Below, in pieces: positions 24,742 to 37,878 of a stretch of 64,000 nucleotides of DNA. Where the stretch lies: contig OY987231.1 in NCBI GenBank assembly GCA_963920705.1, forward strand, positions 21,243,024-21,307,023. Direction: 5' to 3'. Under the pieces are notes generated by a model that saw nothing but the letters and a program-made list of their open reading frames with translations, was not told the origin of the DNA and did no database searches. Made by a program: the position numbers and the translations under genes. Numbering within the stretch: the stretch's first letter is position 1; the number at the start of each line of letters is the position of its first letter. This stretch comes from Odiellus spinosus. Its lineage: Eukaryota > Arthropoda > Arachnida > Opiliones > Phalangiidae.

Positions 24742-26805
24742 GTTTGATTAATGTAGCGCAGTGTGTTAGGGGATTTCTAGAAATGAATTTCTATCAAGAA
24801 AGAATTGAAAGACCCTGGGTCACTACTGGCGCGAGTGTTGGGTAATATAGAGCAAACATTAAACTTGTCAGGTGACCAACCAAATCACTCCCTAGAATAT
24901 TTTAATGTAGATAATCTTCCCATATTTACTTTGACGTTTAAAAGAGCGTTAATTAATATTTATGATAGCTATAGTGTTAATCCATTACTACGTTATCGAT
25001 TCTTAAAGACATAAGGAGACGTCTAATAACCCAAAAAATTATCAAATATTAAGGTGCAATCTCCCTTTAAGAAAAATGCTTAATTTCATATTAACCCCTT
25101 AGCGAATTGAATAAAATTTCAGCCTTAACGATTCCGGATCTAAAAACACGTCGTTCAATTTATATTTTTCATTCAAAACAATTTTAAACCTCTATAAAAA
25201 TACAATCTCCTAAGGGATCGAGTTTTGTTTACGCAGGCCGGCGATACTGAAACCTACGCAAAGTCTTACGAGGTTTCTTAAAATAGCTGGCTCTCTTACA
25301 CTGATTTTAATTTACACTACCATCCCCGGTATGGAAAAAAAAAGGCTCAGAAGATGGTCTATTCCCTAGTTTTCCTACACAAAACAATTCATCCCATTCT
25401 GAGGATTCGCCAAGAACCAAAGTCAAATTTTTATCTTCACGTTTTAGCCTTTCAAAAGTGGAGTTCTCTTAACTGAAATAGACTTCTCGAGATACTCTTC
25501 AGCTTGACCAGTTTTTATCGATCAAAATTCGCGTCTTCACTCTCTCTTCCCTTCCTAAAACCCTCCTGAGCTTCACTCTTAACTGAGAAGCCTTGGGAAA
25601 CGCACGTTCTTCCGAAGGATGGAATTTTGAATCTAGACCGGACCTTTTGCCGGGACTTTATATATATTTTTTTAGATTATAAACGGCTAAACACGTTTCG
25701 CTGATAGACTCAACTATTCTTAAGTTTCCAAAAATTGACAAAACTAGGAAATCGGATTTTACCACTGTGTCGGATTTTAAGCGCATTTAAAATGAACAGC
25801 GACTAGTGTTCAAATTTTCCTTAAATGGATAAAATAGTGAATAGTGATATTGGTGAAATAGCAACCCAACGCACGGAAATGATGGAAATATAAAAGTTAG
25901 TATTAAGTAGAAATGTACGGCAATTTTCAATTCTAAATGATAAGGCATTTTTGATATATTTATCTCACCAATTGTTTCGTTTAAACTATCGTCAATTTTC
26001 GCATAAAGCTTGTTTATACAATTTTGCTATTTGGACATTCTCCGACTTGTGAATTAACCCTACTTTGATATTGATATTTTTCAGACTGCGTGAGCTGTCA
26101 ATTAGACTACATTTTCATTTTTTATGACCTTGCATGAGCTGTCAATAAACGTAAATTTGTTTTTCCTGACTTCGAGTTAAATTTTTCTCTTTTCCTGATC
26201 GTTGATAATTTGTCAATTTTGACTTGTTTTGCGTTTCCCCGCCAATTTGAGCAATCTCTCTTTTTCCGCTTTGTCAGATTGACCGATTTTTTTGTGTTAA
26301 TTATATAATTTTGACCAATTTGGCATTTTCCTTACTATGAGTTGCGAATTTCACTTATTTCACATTTTCTAATCTGATTTTAAGTAGCGAATTTGACCTA
26401 TTTTGCATTTTTTCGCCTGACTTTGAGTGCCGGCTGTGACCTATTTCCTCAACCTTCACCGTTATATATCTAAAAATAATGTTATCTATATCGATTTGAA
26501 AGCTGGCAATCATCGCGTTACTTTAAAATATGTTTTTAGAGTACATTTTAGCTTATAAAATTCGTTTTAAACGCGTTTTACCACAACATCTCGACATATA
26601 GATGTTCAAAATTAAATATTATTCTTCACGCAACTGCGCTTTAAAAGAATTTTAAAAATCATTTGATATTGATCTGAAGAAAAAACCCTAAAAACTTGGC
26701 GCTTTCGTCGCTTTAAAACTTATATCGACAAATAAAGAAGATTTTCGGACGTTGTTAAAGAAATATAGAACGTCTATAATAATCGAAAGAATGGACTTTT
26801 GAAGA
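24742..26805. other. Spacer upstream of the Dok-like gene
   Basis: AT-rich. 26050-26460 is a run of loosely repeated TTGACCTATTTTGCATTTT and GACTTTGAGTTG-like phrases, probably a decayed tandem repeat. The promoter and any 5' non-coding exon of the Dok-like gene should lie here, but I cannot point to them. Confidence 0.4.
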
Positions 26806-29800
26806 ATGGCCAAATCAAGGCAATGTCCTTGTACTTTGGGTAATGACATTGTCAAACAAGGCTACTTGTACGTCAAACGACCACCGAGACCTTATTGGTG
26901 GAGACTCAAGGTAACGTACATTCGTTTTGACAATATAGATAGATAGATATTGGTCTAAATAAAGATTTTAAGTCGATATTACGTTAAAAGAGGGGTTATA
27001 CAATACCGCCTAGAGAATGACAACAATTTAATACCGTCTATTGTGTCCAACGTTCGTTTACTTAATGGGTGGTGATGGACTGACTAAACATTGTTACTAG
27101 TTCGATCAAAAGGACGCCAAACTAAAAGTTTTTCTTAATTAAACAATATTTCAAAGCCATTGTCAAGTAACTCGGGTTGTCTCTAGAAAATATATATACC
27201 ATATATTTCAGCCTTGGGAAATAAGCGCGGTCAAATAAATTAACTATATTGAACGTATAAACGTAACCAAATTATAAACAAGATAAAATTGCATTAACCA
27301 AAACATATCACATAAATAAGGCGCGGGCAAAGTTATACGACTGTTAACTTGATTAGATCGATTAGAGCTTTCAACACTAACATCGCCCTAAAAGCTTCGG
27401 ATACAAAACACCGAGGTTCATCACGCGAAGCCACAATTAAAGGCCAAGTCTAATTTGAAATTTGATTAATGGAAGAATTCAGCAATTGATAGAAGGAATT
27501 ATCCTTCAAAAAAGTACGGACTTAAAACCTAGATTAATAATAGAATTAAGCCTTGTTAGGCTTATCGACGTTTGAAATGAGAAGCGCGTGATTTAGTCTT
27601 AAACTCTCCAAGTGTTTTTGAAATTAATACTCCCCGCGTTTTTTTAAATAAATTTTGAAATAAAAAGGTGGGTGGACTTTGTTTACGTGTCTGACGGACA
27701 GACAGACAGCCGTACCCAGAGGCTTGTATATTTTGATGTCTAATCCATTAGGATTTTTTTTAAAGCCCTCAGTAGTTAAGTTAAATTTTTAGCTTACCAT
27801 GGAATCAGGTTTATCAGGGATTCACGATGAGTTTGATATATCTCGTAGTTAACAAGCAATGGCGCACATCTCGTAAGCCATGTTTGTAACGTTTCCTGTC
27901 AGAATAAAAAATAAAAAAATAAATATTAGAATTCGTCCCGAAGACATATGTCTAAGTTTCAGCCCTCTTCATCGATATTAAATATTAATCCAAGTTCAAA
28001 CTACAATAAATGTCCTTATTCTGATTCCGGATAGAGAAAGTGTAGAAAAACTAAAAACGTCTACCTAAGATAAATGGCCTACATTAGTACACAACCAATA
28101 GCTTTATCACTTAAAAGAGCCACAGATAATATATATAATATATATAATAACCCCCTTCGAGGGGAAGTATGAAAGGTAGGCAAAATCGACGAACAACAAG
28201 TGCCCGGCGTAAATCGCGGCGGATCGACACACCGCTTTACTCCCAAAAAATAGTTACACCATTTTGAACCTCACTAAATTTTCCCTACGCGCACTTCCGG
28301 AACTCGCGAGCTGAAGTCAGCCTTCGACTCCATTTTAACAGACAGCCTGACTCCTGAGACAGGAAGTTCTAAACACAAATCGAGCCGTCATGTTTATACC
28401 AAAGACCATTTACTAGAGTAGCGACATTGAGAAGTCCAGCGCGAGCTAGTGGCCTAGATAGTCAGCAGCGGGCTCTTGTTGTTCGTGATTTTTAGCATTG
28501 GTAGTATAGGGGCTTTCATACTTCCCCCCCAAGGGGGTTATTATATACCTCTGGGCATAGGAATAAAAGCCAGACGGACTTTCTCGTCCATTTCACACTC
28601 AATAGCCAGTACTAACCCCAACTAACGAAACAATTGTGATGATTGTCAAAAATAAACCCATAAAATAGATCTAAAGAGTTACATAATATACTCGAAAAAC
28701 ATCCCGGAAATAGGGCGCGATAGACAAATTGAAGTAATTCCGTAACACAATTAAATATCGGATTACCGTAATTCTCTTTATCTCTCTTACGTAATATATA
28801 GTCTCCAGAGGTTCATTAGTTCATTGTTCTAGATTTAAGAGCCAATTATTTTTGATCCTCATTCTTCGAAACGAAAACAACGATGGGGCACTTAAGAATG
28901 GCTTACAGGGTTTAAAGTTTCTCGTATCGCCTAAGTGTTTTGTGATATCGATTCTTTGGCACGTTCCTTAGGCTTGGCATCGTCGCTTTATGGTCCTTCG
29001 CGATGAGACGAGAGAGAACGGCCCTTTGTTGGAGATGTTCGCGTCGCACGAGGCAGTGTGCACCAGTCACTGTCACGGTGTACCTCAAGTCAGCATCGAC
29101 CTGTCTAACGCCGTTCACATCGGATTCAGCGGAGATTCGAGCCGTCATCCCTACGCTCTATTGGTCGTCTGTCAAGGTCGTTCGCCCCTGCTTTTAGCGG
29201 TTGACGACGATTTGAGCGCGCGTTCTTGGTTACTGGCTCTAGGTTTGATGGCCAGAAAGGGCGGTGAGCATTCTTGGAGGCTTAATTACAAATCCTCGGA
29301 ACTGGGAGGATTCAACCATCCGGGACACTGCTGCAACGAAGTTTTTTTTCACGAGCCCGGATTCCCAATATGCGATTCTTCGTTCGATACTGGTCTTTAT
29401 TCCTTGGAAGATAGCGAATTGAGCGGAGAAGGTAAAAAGCAATATATTCTACTACACTGCAGAAACATTAGGGGTTTCGTGATGCAGCTTAGATGTATCG
29501 ATGCAAAGTATAATCCGACTATTGAACGGAGAGACAAGTTGTTTTACAAATTTGTATCGCGGTAGACAAAGGCCATGGACAGTTTTACTTAGATTGGCTT
29601 TACACCCCCTCTTTTTTCAAATTTCTGCCAATAGGCGTAGGATTAAATTTATTTCGGATTCGGAGAAGCCTTTCGGTGAGTAGGATTAACCATTCTAGAT
29701 ATTTAAAATTTAAGAAAAGGAAATAGGGTCGCTCTTTCAAGAGTAAAAGGAATTTAAAAAGCTTTTAAAAAAGGATAGGAAGAATAAATCTAGTTTAAGC

Positions 29801-32800
29801 TTCACAAATGTGTTGAATAGTAAAATAGCGAAGAGATTAAAGATCGCTTTTTTCCCCGTGAAAGACAAAAGTATTATATAATAAAATGCTTAGGTTAATC
29901 TCTATAGGCTCAATATTTTATCATATCGCAAAGTGTAAAATAAGTGTCTTATTTATAGTGAAGAGAAAGTTGTGCCTGATGAATTTCTCAAATTGTCAAT
30001 TTAGTGGTTTCAATGAATTCTAATCTAATTTATCTCGTGTAGGATGTTGCCTGGAGTAAAACCAACACCTTAACTTTGTTAAACCATCTTCCAGCTCTTC
30101 TCGGCGGATCTTTGACTGGTCAGGTGATAAGAGAACGTTTCCCGGTTATGATCCACGTCACGGAAGATTCCGAACGTTCGGGACTACGTGACGATGCCCA
30201 ATTAGTCATATTCAACCACGGCATCGGAGTAGCCAAAGCCGGAGACGCTGATTGCTTATTATACTGGCCAGTTGCCGGAATTAGACAGTACAAACACGAA
30301 TCACTCTCCAGAGGAAGCGGAAATAGAATCCGGACAACCTTAATCACTCTCGAAGTTGGAAGGTACAATTGGTACGTGGAAAAATGGAAACTGATTCGTT
30401 TAACCACTGGTTTGTGGACCGTTACAGACGATGTTCCACTGGAGAAGGAACGTTTCAATTTAGGACCCAACAAGGACAAGAAATCATACAAGAAATTCGA
30501 CGTATGGTCTCATCGTGGTCTTCGAAAAAAGTCTCACTGTCAACGGCTACTTATCTAACGCCCAACGTCGCTCACCGTCACTGTAAAAATGACCACAATA
30601 GGTGCTGCCCAACTCCGGCCTTCAATAATAGAGGGAGCAAAGTTAACACGCCTTGTAAGGATTGCGTTATGTACTTAATTTTAGTGTTGTTCACAACATG
30701 ATTTCACTTTTTTCTCCACCAAGTCCTAATAGTAAACCTTTGGCCTACTCTACACTACACCCATGTAGCAGTAACAGATCGAAATTAGGGTTTAAAAATA
30801 ATTTGAAATTTATATTTTGATAAGTGTCTCATCAGTTTTTATTTTTTCATGTGTGTAATTAGTGTTGTCCAAAGGTTTTACCTAATCATTTCTTATTCTA
30901 GGTTTTAAAGGATAATATAGGACTAAAATTATCCAAAATAAAGGATTTTAAAGGGGAAATTTCAGCAAAGGCAAACTTAATTGTTATTATTTTAAAGTTC
31001 TTGCAGTCATACTATCTGCCCATTAATCTCATTAAAAATAGACAATGGGGAGGGATTTCCAAGAGGGAGTGGAATTATTTATTAGCTAAGAAGCTTGCTA
31101 AACCCAGCGTTAAAAATATCCACTCCATTTAATAATTATAATAACAATAATAAAGACTTTTATTGGATATCCCCTTCAGTTTAAAGCTTATTTTCCGGTG
31201 TGTTCGTTGAAATTTATAGAGTACAGCACATCAAACCTAACGCGAAACTATAAACTACATAACCAGTCCAAACATAACCATTCAAAACAACACCCCTAAG
31301 CCCTATAACAAATATTAAAGGGGAATACCAGTATAAATTACGTAACAACCCTTCTACCAACTGATCTTATTTTCCATTACATTATCGACACTTTCGTTAA
31401 CCCTAAAATGGCCAGTGTTTATAAACACGGTTTGTCGTTTTACGGATAAAGTTAAAAATACAGCCAAGGCTTAGCGTAGTTAAGTACACAAATTAAATAC
31501 GTAAAAATATGACACTCACCCATTTCGACATCGTAAAATTAACTTCGCAGGCTCGAAGGTTCTTTTATAATCATAATTTGACACTAAACTCGGTCACACA
31601 CCTAATTTAAAACTGGTTTAAAATCTATTGAAAGTTTTGAAACTGTAAAGCGCGCGCGAACTATACCGATCATTGCGACGCTTTGAGCAAAAATTCCAAA
31701 AAATATCTACTCGGCAGCGCCACTCGCGGAAATCGGGGCCGCTCCTGGCGAAAAACATTGTCAACGTGCGGCGGGGGATGGAACAGTAAGGGTTGGTGAT
31801 ACCAAAATTGTCAAGAAAATAGGGGTGGTCACCTTTCAGATGTAAAATAAATTATTACTATTCACTCACTATCCAAAGTCTTGCACATTTCGGTGGGCTG
31901 TAACCAAGGTTAATAAAAATTGGGCTGTAACTATTATATACATTTTTAGGTTAATTGCGAAAATTCTCTGGTACTGGATTAATAACTGAATTATTAAACA
32001 TTATCGACTAGAAAAGTGAATTAAATCACCGATTTTAAATACAATATTATTCACAAGACTACAATCTCCGTGCAAATGCTTTCAACTTGAGTTCAACATT
32101 CGATTCTGACTTTAAAGCAGACGACGATAGCCTTTGCACAAGGCTGGAAATAAATATTTCCGCTAAAATGATGTTGCAGTCGTTAAATAATTTGAACGAA
32201 AGGAAAAACATCCTTTTGCGAATGTAATAATTATGATTATTGGTTGAAAAACTTGAAATAGACACCTTCAATAAGAACTGAGCCCGTTTCAACAAACAAT
32301 GGAGCACCCCAAAAGCAATTGACACGATGTATTTTGGATTGCTCCGGGAGCAGCCGAAAAAACAACGCCATTAGATATGATTAGATTAGATACTACAAAA
32401 TCTTTAGGAGTTTCGTCTGCTGAACTTGATTTGGCAATAGAAACACCTAAAGTTTATGTATTTCGGGTTTAAACAAACATCAAATTTTTGTTACTTTTGT
32501 TTGATTCTAAGGCCGTTCGGCACCAGCCACGCCTTCGCTTTTGACGTCACGGTTTGGCCTTCCGTCGGCTTCCTCCGTACGAATCTGCGGCGGGGAACCA
32601 ATGGCCAAAAGGGTCTCCCCAGACGAGGACCTAAATTATTTCGTGCCTGTCTTCGACCGGTCGTGTGACTCGGCCGACGAGGAATTCAAAATCTCACCTT
32701 TCACGCGGAAAAGACCCTCAACCCTCTCGACATCTCTTGTCACGAAAGGAAATTCGTCACACGACGTAGACGACAACGGGAAATCCAAATCCAGCCCAGC

Positions 32801-32976
32801 ATCAACTGCTTCCGCCTCTATGGAGCGGGTTAACAGTGATACCCAACAACACGCTAAAGATTTAGACTCCAAGTTGGATAGAGGTATAATCTTGCTTTTC
32901 GTCAATGTATTTACTAATATTTTTAATCGTTGCTTTATCATTTACAGATTATTTAGAGCTGCTACCCAATCAATAA
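26806..32976 (+). CDS. Dok-family docking protein (PH + IRS-type PTB)
   Basis: Seven exons: 26806-26910, 28972-29431, 29635-29675, 30043-30362, 30428-30654, 32512-32883 and 32948-32976. Every phase matches, giving 517 residues. The start is fixed by an in-frame TGA two codons upstream. The PH domain begins at about residue 14 (DIVKQGYLYVKRP, then WHRRFMVLRDE) and ends near the RSWLLAL helix at about 113-119. An IRS-type PTB follows at about 233-340: RFPVMIHVTEDSERSGL, YWPVAGIRQY, then EVGRRCSTGEGTFQF joined across a 65-bp intron inside the GRRC motif. The tail is Ser/Pro-rich with Y427 in a YFVP context and Y510 in DYLEL near the C-terminus. Dok proteins sit at the membrane downstream of tyrosine kinases; YxxP sites typically recruit RasGAP SH2 domains. 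Domain order and motifs support the family; the exact Dok member is not resolved. AATAAA overlaps the stop codon and recurs at 33048. Confidence 0.85.
28123..28553. mobile_element. Family-2 MITE, left end degenerate
   Basis: Interior nearly identical to 1193-1610. The right end TTATTATATACCTCTG is intact; the left end has become an ATAT-rich run (CAGATAATATATATAATATA). No target duplication is visible. It lies in intron 1 of the Dok-like gene. Confidence 0.82.
30655..32511 (+). other. Intron 5 of the Dok-like gene
   Basis: Donor GTAAGG and acceptor TTTGATTCTAAG. If the donor is skipped, the frame stays open to a stop at 30699-30701, giving a shorter isoform that lacks the YxxP tail. Nothing else recognised inside. 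Confidence 0.6.
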
Positions 32977-33119
32977 AATTCTCCATATTTAATTAAACAT
33001 GATGGGATCAAATGCAGGGTATCGAGCACCACTCTCATAAATTATTTAATAAAATATCCTAATCATTTCACTAGTTGACTGTAAAACTTGGTTTGGTTTT
33101 AGAATATTTGTTACACAGT

Positions 33120-33152
33120 TCCCGAAACCAAAAAAAAAGGGGGGGGGGGGAC
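33120..33152. repeat. A-run/G-run tract
   Basis: A poly-A tract followed by about 12 consecutive Gs (33139-33151). Likely a low-complexity or error-prone spot. Confidence 0.6.
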
Positions 33153-33500
33153 AAGTTATATCAAGAATACTAATATTCTTGGTTATATAAAGAATATATC
33201 TATATCTTATTCTTGGTAATATGTATAAAAAGCATGGAATTGCAAGCAATCAGAGTTATATCTAAAAGTGGGATATTTATGAGTGGAATGTTCACGCACG
33301 AATCAAGTCGATAAAATTTAATATATATGAATCTGGTTTCGGTTTCGAGACCACAACACTCAAAACATTCAATTAGTGGTGAAAACCGTATTAGTGTAAA
33401 TTTTATTAAAAATGTATTTTGCCACAACGTGTTTAAATTGAATTACTTTTAAAAAGAAAGTCATTTTGGGAGAAGAATGAAAAATGCGTAACAACAAAAG

Positions 33501-33673
33501 CTACGTTCACACTAGAGACTTTCAAAACCTTTTCTAATGTTCAGCTACATTTTTCAAACGAATAATTCCATTTTTTGTCTAAATATCTACAATTGACCCC
33601 GAAAATTTCAATTTTGATCTTTCCAGAACGGTTTTAAACGCAATCAAAGTTTCTACTGTGAACGCGGCTAAAG
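33501..33673. mobile_element. CGTTCACACTAG-type foldback element
   Basis: Ends GCTACGTTCACACTAGAG and TCTACTGTGAACGCGGC are inverted. The interior includes TTTCCAGAACGGTTTTAAAC, as at 58850-58976. Confidence 0.6.
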
Positions 33674-33788
33674 TTTCGCCCAAAAAACGGAGAAAATATT
33701 TGAGTATAGCGAGTTTTGAAGTCCACAGTCATATAAACTCCTGCTGATACACGTATGCACATAGGTTAGAGCTCTATTTAAGCATTAG

Positions 33789-34125
33789 CAGAAGCCGATG
33801 AAACCCTCCTTTGAAGTCTATTACTCCCGGGTCTTGTCTACCCCTCTCTGTATGGGTAATTGTCAAAAGGCGCGATTTGTACACCTCCTAACGGTATATA
33901 TTTTCGGTGCGGGAGTTCGTCGAGCGAATATCTCTAGCAGCCTTGGAGTTCGTCCAAAAAACGTCGTCGTTTGTGGAGAGAGAGAATTTCCAATTTTCCG
34001 TAGACAGGGGGTATGAAGTAGGACCCCTCCGATCTCGTAAAATTGGGAATTTTACCCATACAGAGAGGAGCGCCATATGGAACATTGGAGTAGTAGACTT
34101 CAAAGGAGGGTTTCATCGGCTTCTG
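33789..34125 (+). mobile_element. Family-1 MITE copy 7
   Basis: Complete copy with target duplication GCATTAG, 46 bp beyond the stop codon of the first receptor gene. The paralogous site near 45220-45260 has the same flanks without the element, so this is a filled/empty pair. Confidence 0.95.
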
Positions 34126-34171
34126 GCATTAGGATTAAATGATATCGAAAGAAAGCTTTGCAGTCTAAATA

Positions 34172-36052
34172 TCAGAATGTCGTATTTTCAATGTGGCAGT
34201 AAAGGAAAGCCCAATAGCTAATGCAAAATATCGACATAATGAGAGGGAAAAGCCATCGGCAAATTTTATCTAATTTTTCTGTTGTCGCGCCTAAATTCTG
34301 ATTTCTTCCTAGTGCATTAACTGAGGATGATGTCTTAGAATCTCTAGTCTCAAGAACTTTGATGTTGCTTCTCTAGAATAACATTTAGTCAAGAGTTTTG
34401 TATGAGAGCTAGTTTTCGCGATTTAGAAAATGAGATAAACTTACTTTGAACTTAGTAATGTCGCCCACCTTCCTCTTCAACCGACACCTGTACGTGTAGG
34501 CGATGCTGTACTCGATAATAGAGGCAAACACCAGAGTTAGGCAAAAGAAAAGCCAAACGTCCATGCTGGTTATGTACTGAACTGGGGGTAACGAATTCCT
34601 GGCTTCTATCATTTGAGTACTTGTGGTTAAGAGAGCGGTTACACCGAGGGTAACTCTAGCGGGTGCAGCTTCCACGTCAATGTAGAACGAAATCCAAGAC
34701 AAGATAACTACTAAACTACTTGGTATATAAAAATTCAGGAAACTACTGGTCAGGCGTCTGTAAAAGGTCACGTGGCTTCTCAATTCGGTGTAATTGCCTG
34801 CCAAAATGTAGAGTTTCATATTACTTATATACTTGGAAGTTGGATAAATTCTACCCACCACTTAACCACACTTCCGTTTCCTGGTCTAGTCTCGGTTTCG
34901 AGATATAGAACTGCAAGGGTTGCATTTCGTAGAAGTAACCAACTCCTCCGTCTCCATAATTTTCGTTCCAACGTAAAATTACTTTGTTGTCTGGATTTAA
35001 CACTATTAAGTAACATTACGAGTCAATAAAGGATGCTGGACCACTTAAATATTTGGCCTTTATACTTAGTCCTATTCTGAATTCGCAGTGTTGCGTATCA
35101 AGTGGAAATAGAGAAAAATGCATTGGACATGATACTCGAAACATAAATCTGGAAATATATAATGAGCTTAGAATTTTTTGTCCACAAATTTTATTCAACC
35201 CTTATCACCTTACGGTCCTCAACCCATCATACCTTTCTGTACATAATATTTCTTTATTCTCGAAGTATTTGTATCCTCGATTGATAACTGTTGACACGAA
35301 TGTTACAATTTCTAAACTATTAGGAAATATGACATCGGGTTTCCACATGCAATCGGTCAGAACGGGCGGTAATAAAACGGGATACATCTGATTGACAACA
35401 GTGATATTCATTCGATGATTGCTCCATTTAGTGTATAGATAACAATGCAAACGAAAGTCCTATACGAAATTAAATTCGTTTATTAATTTGGAAAATTTAC
35501 AAACGATACATCATTACCATAGAATCCTCCCTAATTTGATCAATATCCAAAACCATGATGCCTATGTACACATCTTGTACGAATCCTACATAAAAATTTG
35601 AAATATTTTAATTGTAAATAGTAGAAATTTTACCTAGCTCGAACTGGAAGCACGAGCGAAACTATAACTAACTGTCGTCTCCATGATTTGTTTATTTAGA
35701 TATAGTGGTTAGCCCACCTTTGTTCTCGCTGCCAACTCGAGATAGAATCAATATAGAGTTTATGATATTTACCCGAGAGGGTTGGATTTGATTTTAAATA
35801 GCAGCTTTTTATATCTCCCTCTTCGATGTCTCGTGATTCGTCCAAACTAAAAATTAAGTAATAACTAAATATCATTATCGAACTAGGATTGGTTATGAAA
35901 GAAACAAAATCCTACCTAAATGTTTTTTTAAATAGTAAAATTTGTTTCTTACAAGTTAAAATATTTAATATTATGGTTATAATTTACGTTATATTTAATG
36001 CTTGAGCTCCAGAGTTAGAGAAACAGATATAAAGGCAAAATATCCATATCAT
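34172..36052 (-). CDS. Cys-loop ligand-gated anion channel subunit, copy A
   Basis: Eight exons on the minus strand: 36052-35988, 35846-35773, 35585-35518, 35459-35233, 35148-35066, 35002-34859, 34797-34445 and 34372-34172. They sum to 404 residues with all phases consistent. Exon 1 encodes a signal peptide (MIWIFCLYICFSNSGAQA). The extracellular domain has WKPD (loop A region), the 13-residue Cys-loop from C152 (CPMHFSLFPLDTQHC) and YGDGGVGYFYEMQPLQF. Exon 7 holds M1-M3 with PAR at 266-268 before M2 (VTLGVTALLTTSTQM); PAR is typical of anion-selective GABA, glycine and GluCl-type subunits. A short M3-M4 loop and M4 (DKICRWLFPLIM...) lie in exon 8. No loop-C cysteine pair is visible. Ligand and subfamily cannot be told by eye; an arthropod group such as the pHCl-like receptors is possible. 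Closest relative in the window is copy D. Confidence 0.9.
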
Positions 36053-36207
36053 CGTAACGAATATGGGGAAAATGGCTTAGGTCGACCAAATTCCCCGGGT
36101 TATATTAGGACCATTTTCAAATATCGTGCTGAATGAGATGGAAAAAAGAAAATAAAGCTTATAACACGGTTGAAACGTATCACGCAAAGTGCTAGCTTAA
36201 AATATAT

Positions 36208-36633
36208 TAAAGTGAGGCTGCCACCATTTGTTTTTCGAAGGTTTATGGATTATATTTTAAGTGTTTTTTATACTATTATAAAGCCATAGTCAAAATTTAT
36301 ACCTCTAAGTTGGTTTCGTGAATTTCATTTTCAAGAATTGAAATATTCCCGAATCTGTTTTTACACGCGCGTGACATCAGAATTGATTTTCATTTTAAAT
36401 GTGCTCATCAAAGAAATCGAGGAAAATCTTCTAGTTTGGTCAAATATAAACCAAATTGGAAAAATCCAATAAAATTCGATCAAATTAATAGACTAAATGA
36501 TGTAACCCGTATTCAATAACAGTCACGCGACCATACCGACGACGTACATATTAAAATTTTGAACCATAATTCCAAACAAGGTACTCAAATTATATTTGGA
36601 GCTGAAGAAAAATTCGTTGCAGACTCACTTTAA
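36208..36633. mobile_element. Family-4 MITE upstream of receptor copy A
   Basis: Ends TTAAAGTGAGGCTGCCACC and a degenerate GCAGACTCACTTTAA. The paralogous upstream region of copy D (about 47460-47515) runs from the shared left flank to GTATTTTCACTTAA without the element. Insertion therefore followed duplication, or copy D lost it. Confidence 0.75.
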
Positions 36634-37254
36634 ATCTAACTTTTGTATTTTCACTTAAACACGTTTTAGCACTTAAATGAAGTATAGCTTCCCACTTTCT
36701 ACGGGGTTTCCGAAGGGTTCCAGGGATTGCCTCCAGGCTAATTGATCAGTATTGAATTTAGCGCTAAAACATCCTGCAAAGCTAGTCTTGTTGGAAATAC
36801 ATGATCCACTTCTTTAAATTTAATTATGTCAGGGTTTGTACGAATCCGTGACTTTTCCAGTTTACATTTTTGGTTTTCTTTTGATACAAGAAAAAAATTT
36901 AAAAATCCCTGACTTTGACTTTCAAAAGGTTGTTTTTAAATCTCTGACCTTTGCCTTAATTTTAGAAATTGCTAACGACATTGAAATTACATAATGGACT
37001 CTTCCATTAGAATTGGTTGGTGGATTAGGCCTATTTACACGATAAGATGAGTGCGCGTCATAGTTCACGACCCTATTCTATGAGAGGGGGTAGTAAAAAG
37101 AAGGTTGCTCTATTTTCCTTAAACGAAACCAGAGTCGTCACCAGGGCAACTAAATTTTTTTTTCTTGCCACTCACATCAGCAACGTCCCTTTTTTATAGG
37201 CTTTGAGGGGTGGAGCTTTTCCATGGGTTATGAATCGGAAAACAGTAAAGACAG

Positions 37255-37878
37255 TAAAGGCGCATTCGCAAAGGAGCGGAAATTTGAAGCGAAGCTGAAA
37301 CCAAAAGCTGAAAGCGGTTTAAAAACTGCGTCGTCATTTTCGGAAAACCAGTTTCCGCATCTGAAAACACTTTTAATTTCCCGCTGAACATTTCACATAG
37401 AAGATTGTTTTGTTGCCGATAGACGGCAGAATGATTGCTTCACAAGCTATTTATGTAAATTTTAAAATGGCGGCTGTAGACAACCAGTTGTTATTACTTC
37501 TGTTGTTAAGAAAATAATTATTACTTTTAAAAATGTTGAAACATAGCTAGAAAAAAACCGCCTAATTATTATGGTTTGAAGTTGATCTTCGAATCTCTGT
37601 CGTCTGCACGTTTTTTTTTCTCTTGGTCCCACCCCCTTATCGCTTTTTTTGATTGGATCTTTCATTCACGTGGTACGAAGCTGAAACTGAAAGATCAACT
37701 TCAGTTGATCTTGGCTGAAACCAAAAATTTCCCTGCTTTCAGGATCCGCTTTCAGAATCAGCTTGAAGAAACCAGATTTAGCCTATATGCGAAATGGTAA
37801 GCTAAAACTGGTTTTAGAAGCCCGCTTTTAGTTTCAGTATTCAGTTTCAGCTTTCCGCTCCTTTGCGAATGCGCCTTA
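37255..37878. mobile_element. 624-bp MITE with AAGGCGCATTCGC ends
   Basis: Inverted ends TAAAGGCGCATTCGCAAAGG and CCTTTGCGAATGCGCCTTA are followed inward by AGCTGAAAC repeats in both orientations. No meaningful open frame. No second copy seen in the window. Confidence 0.8.

Noticed and set aside
34720-35391. Plus-strand frames across receptor copy A (and equivalents in copies C-F)
   Set aside because: Antisense shadows of the receptor exons; they cross splice sites and have no support.
35625-35760. Extension of receptor exon 2 (reading DSISSWQREQ) and an open stretch upstream as extra exons
   Set aside because: Copies B, C, E, F and G all splice after the TL(S/T)G-type motif at the same phase, so this stretch is intronic in copies A and D.
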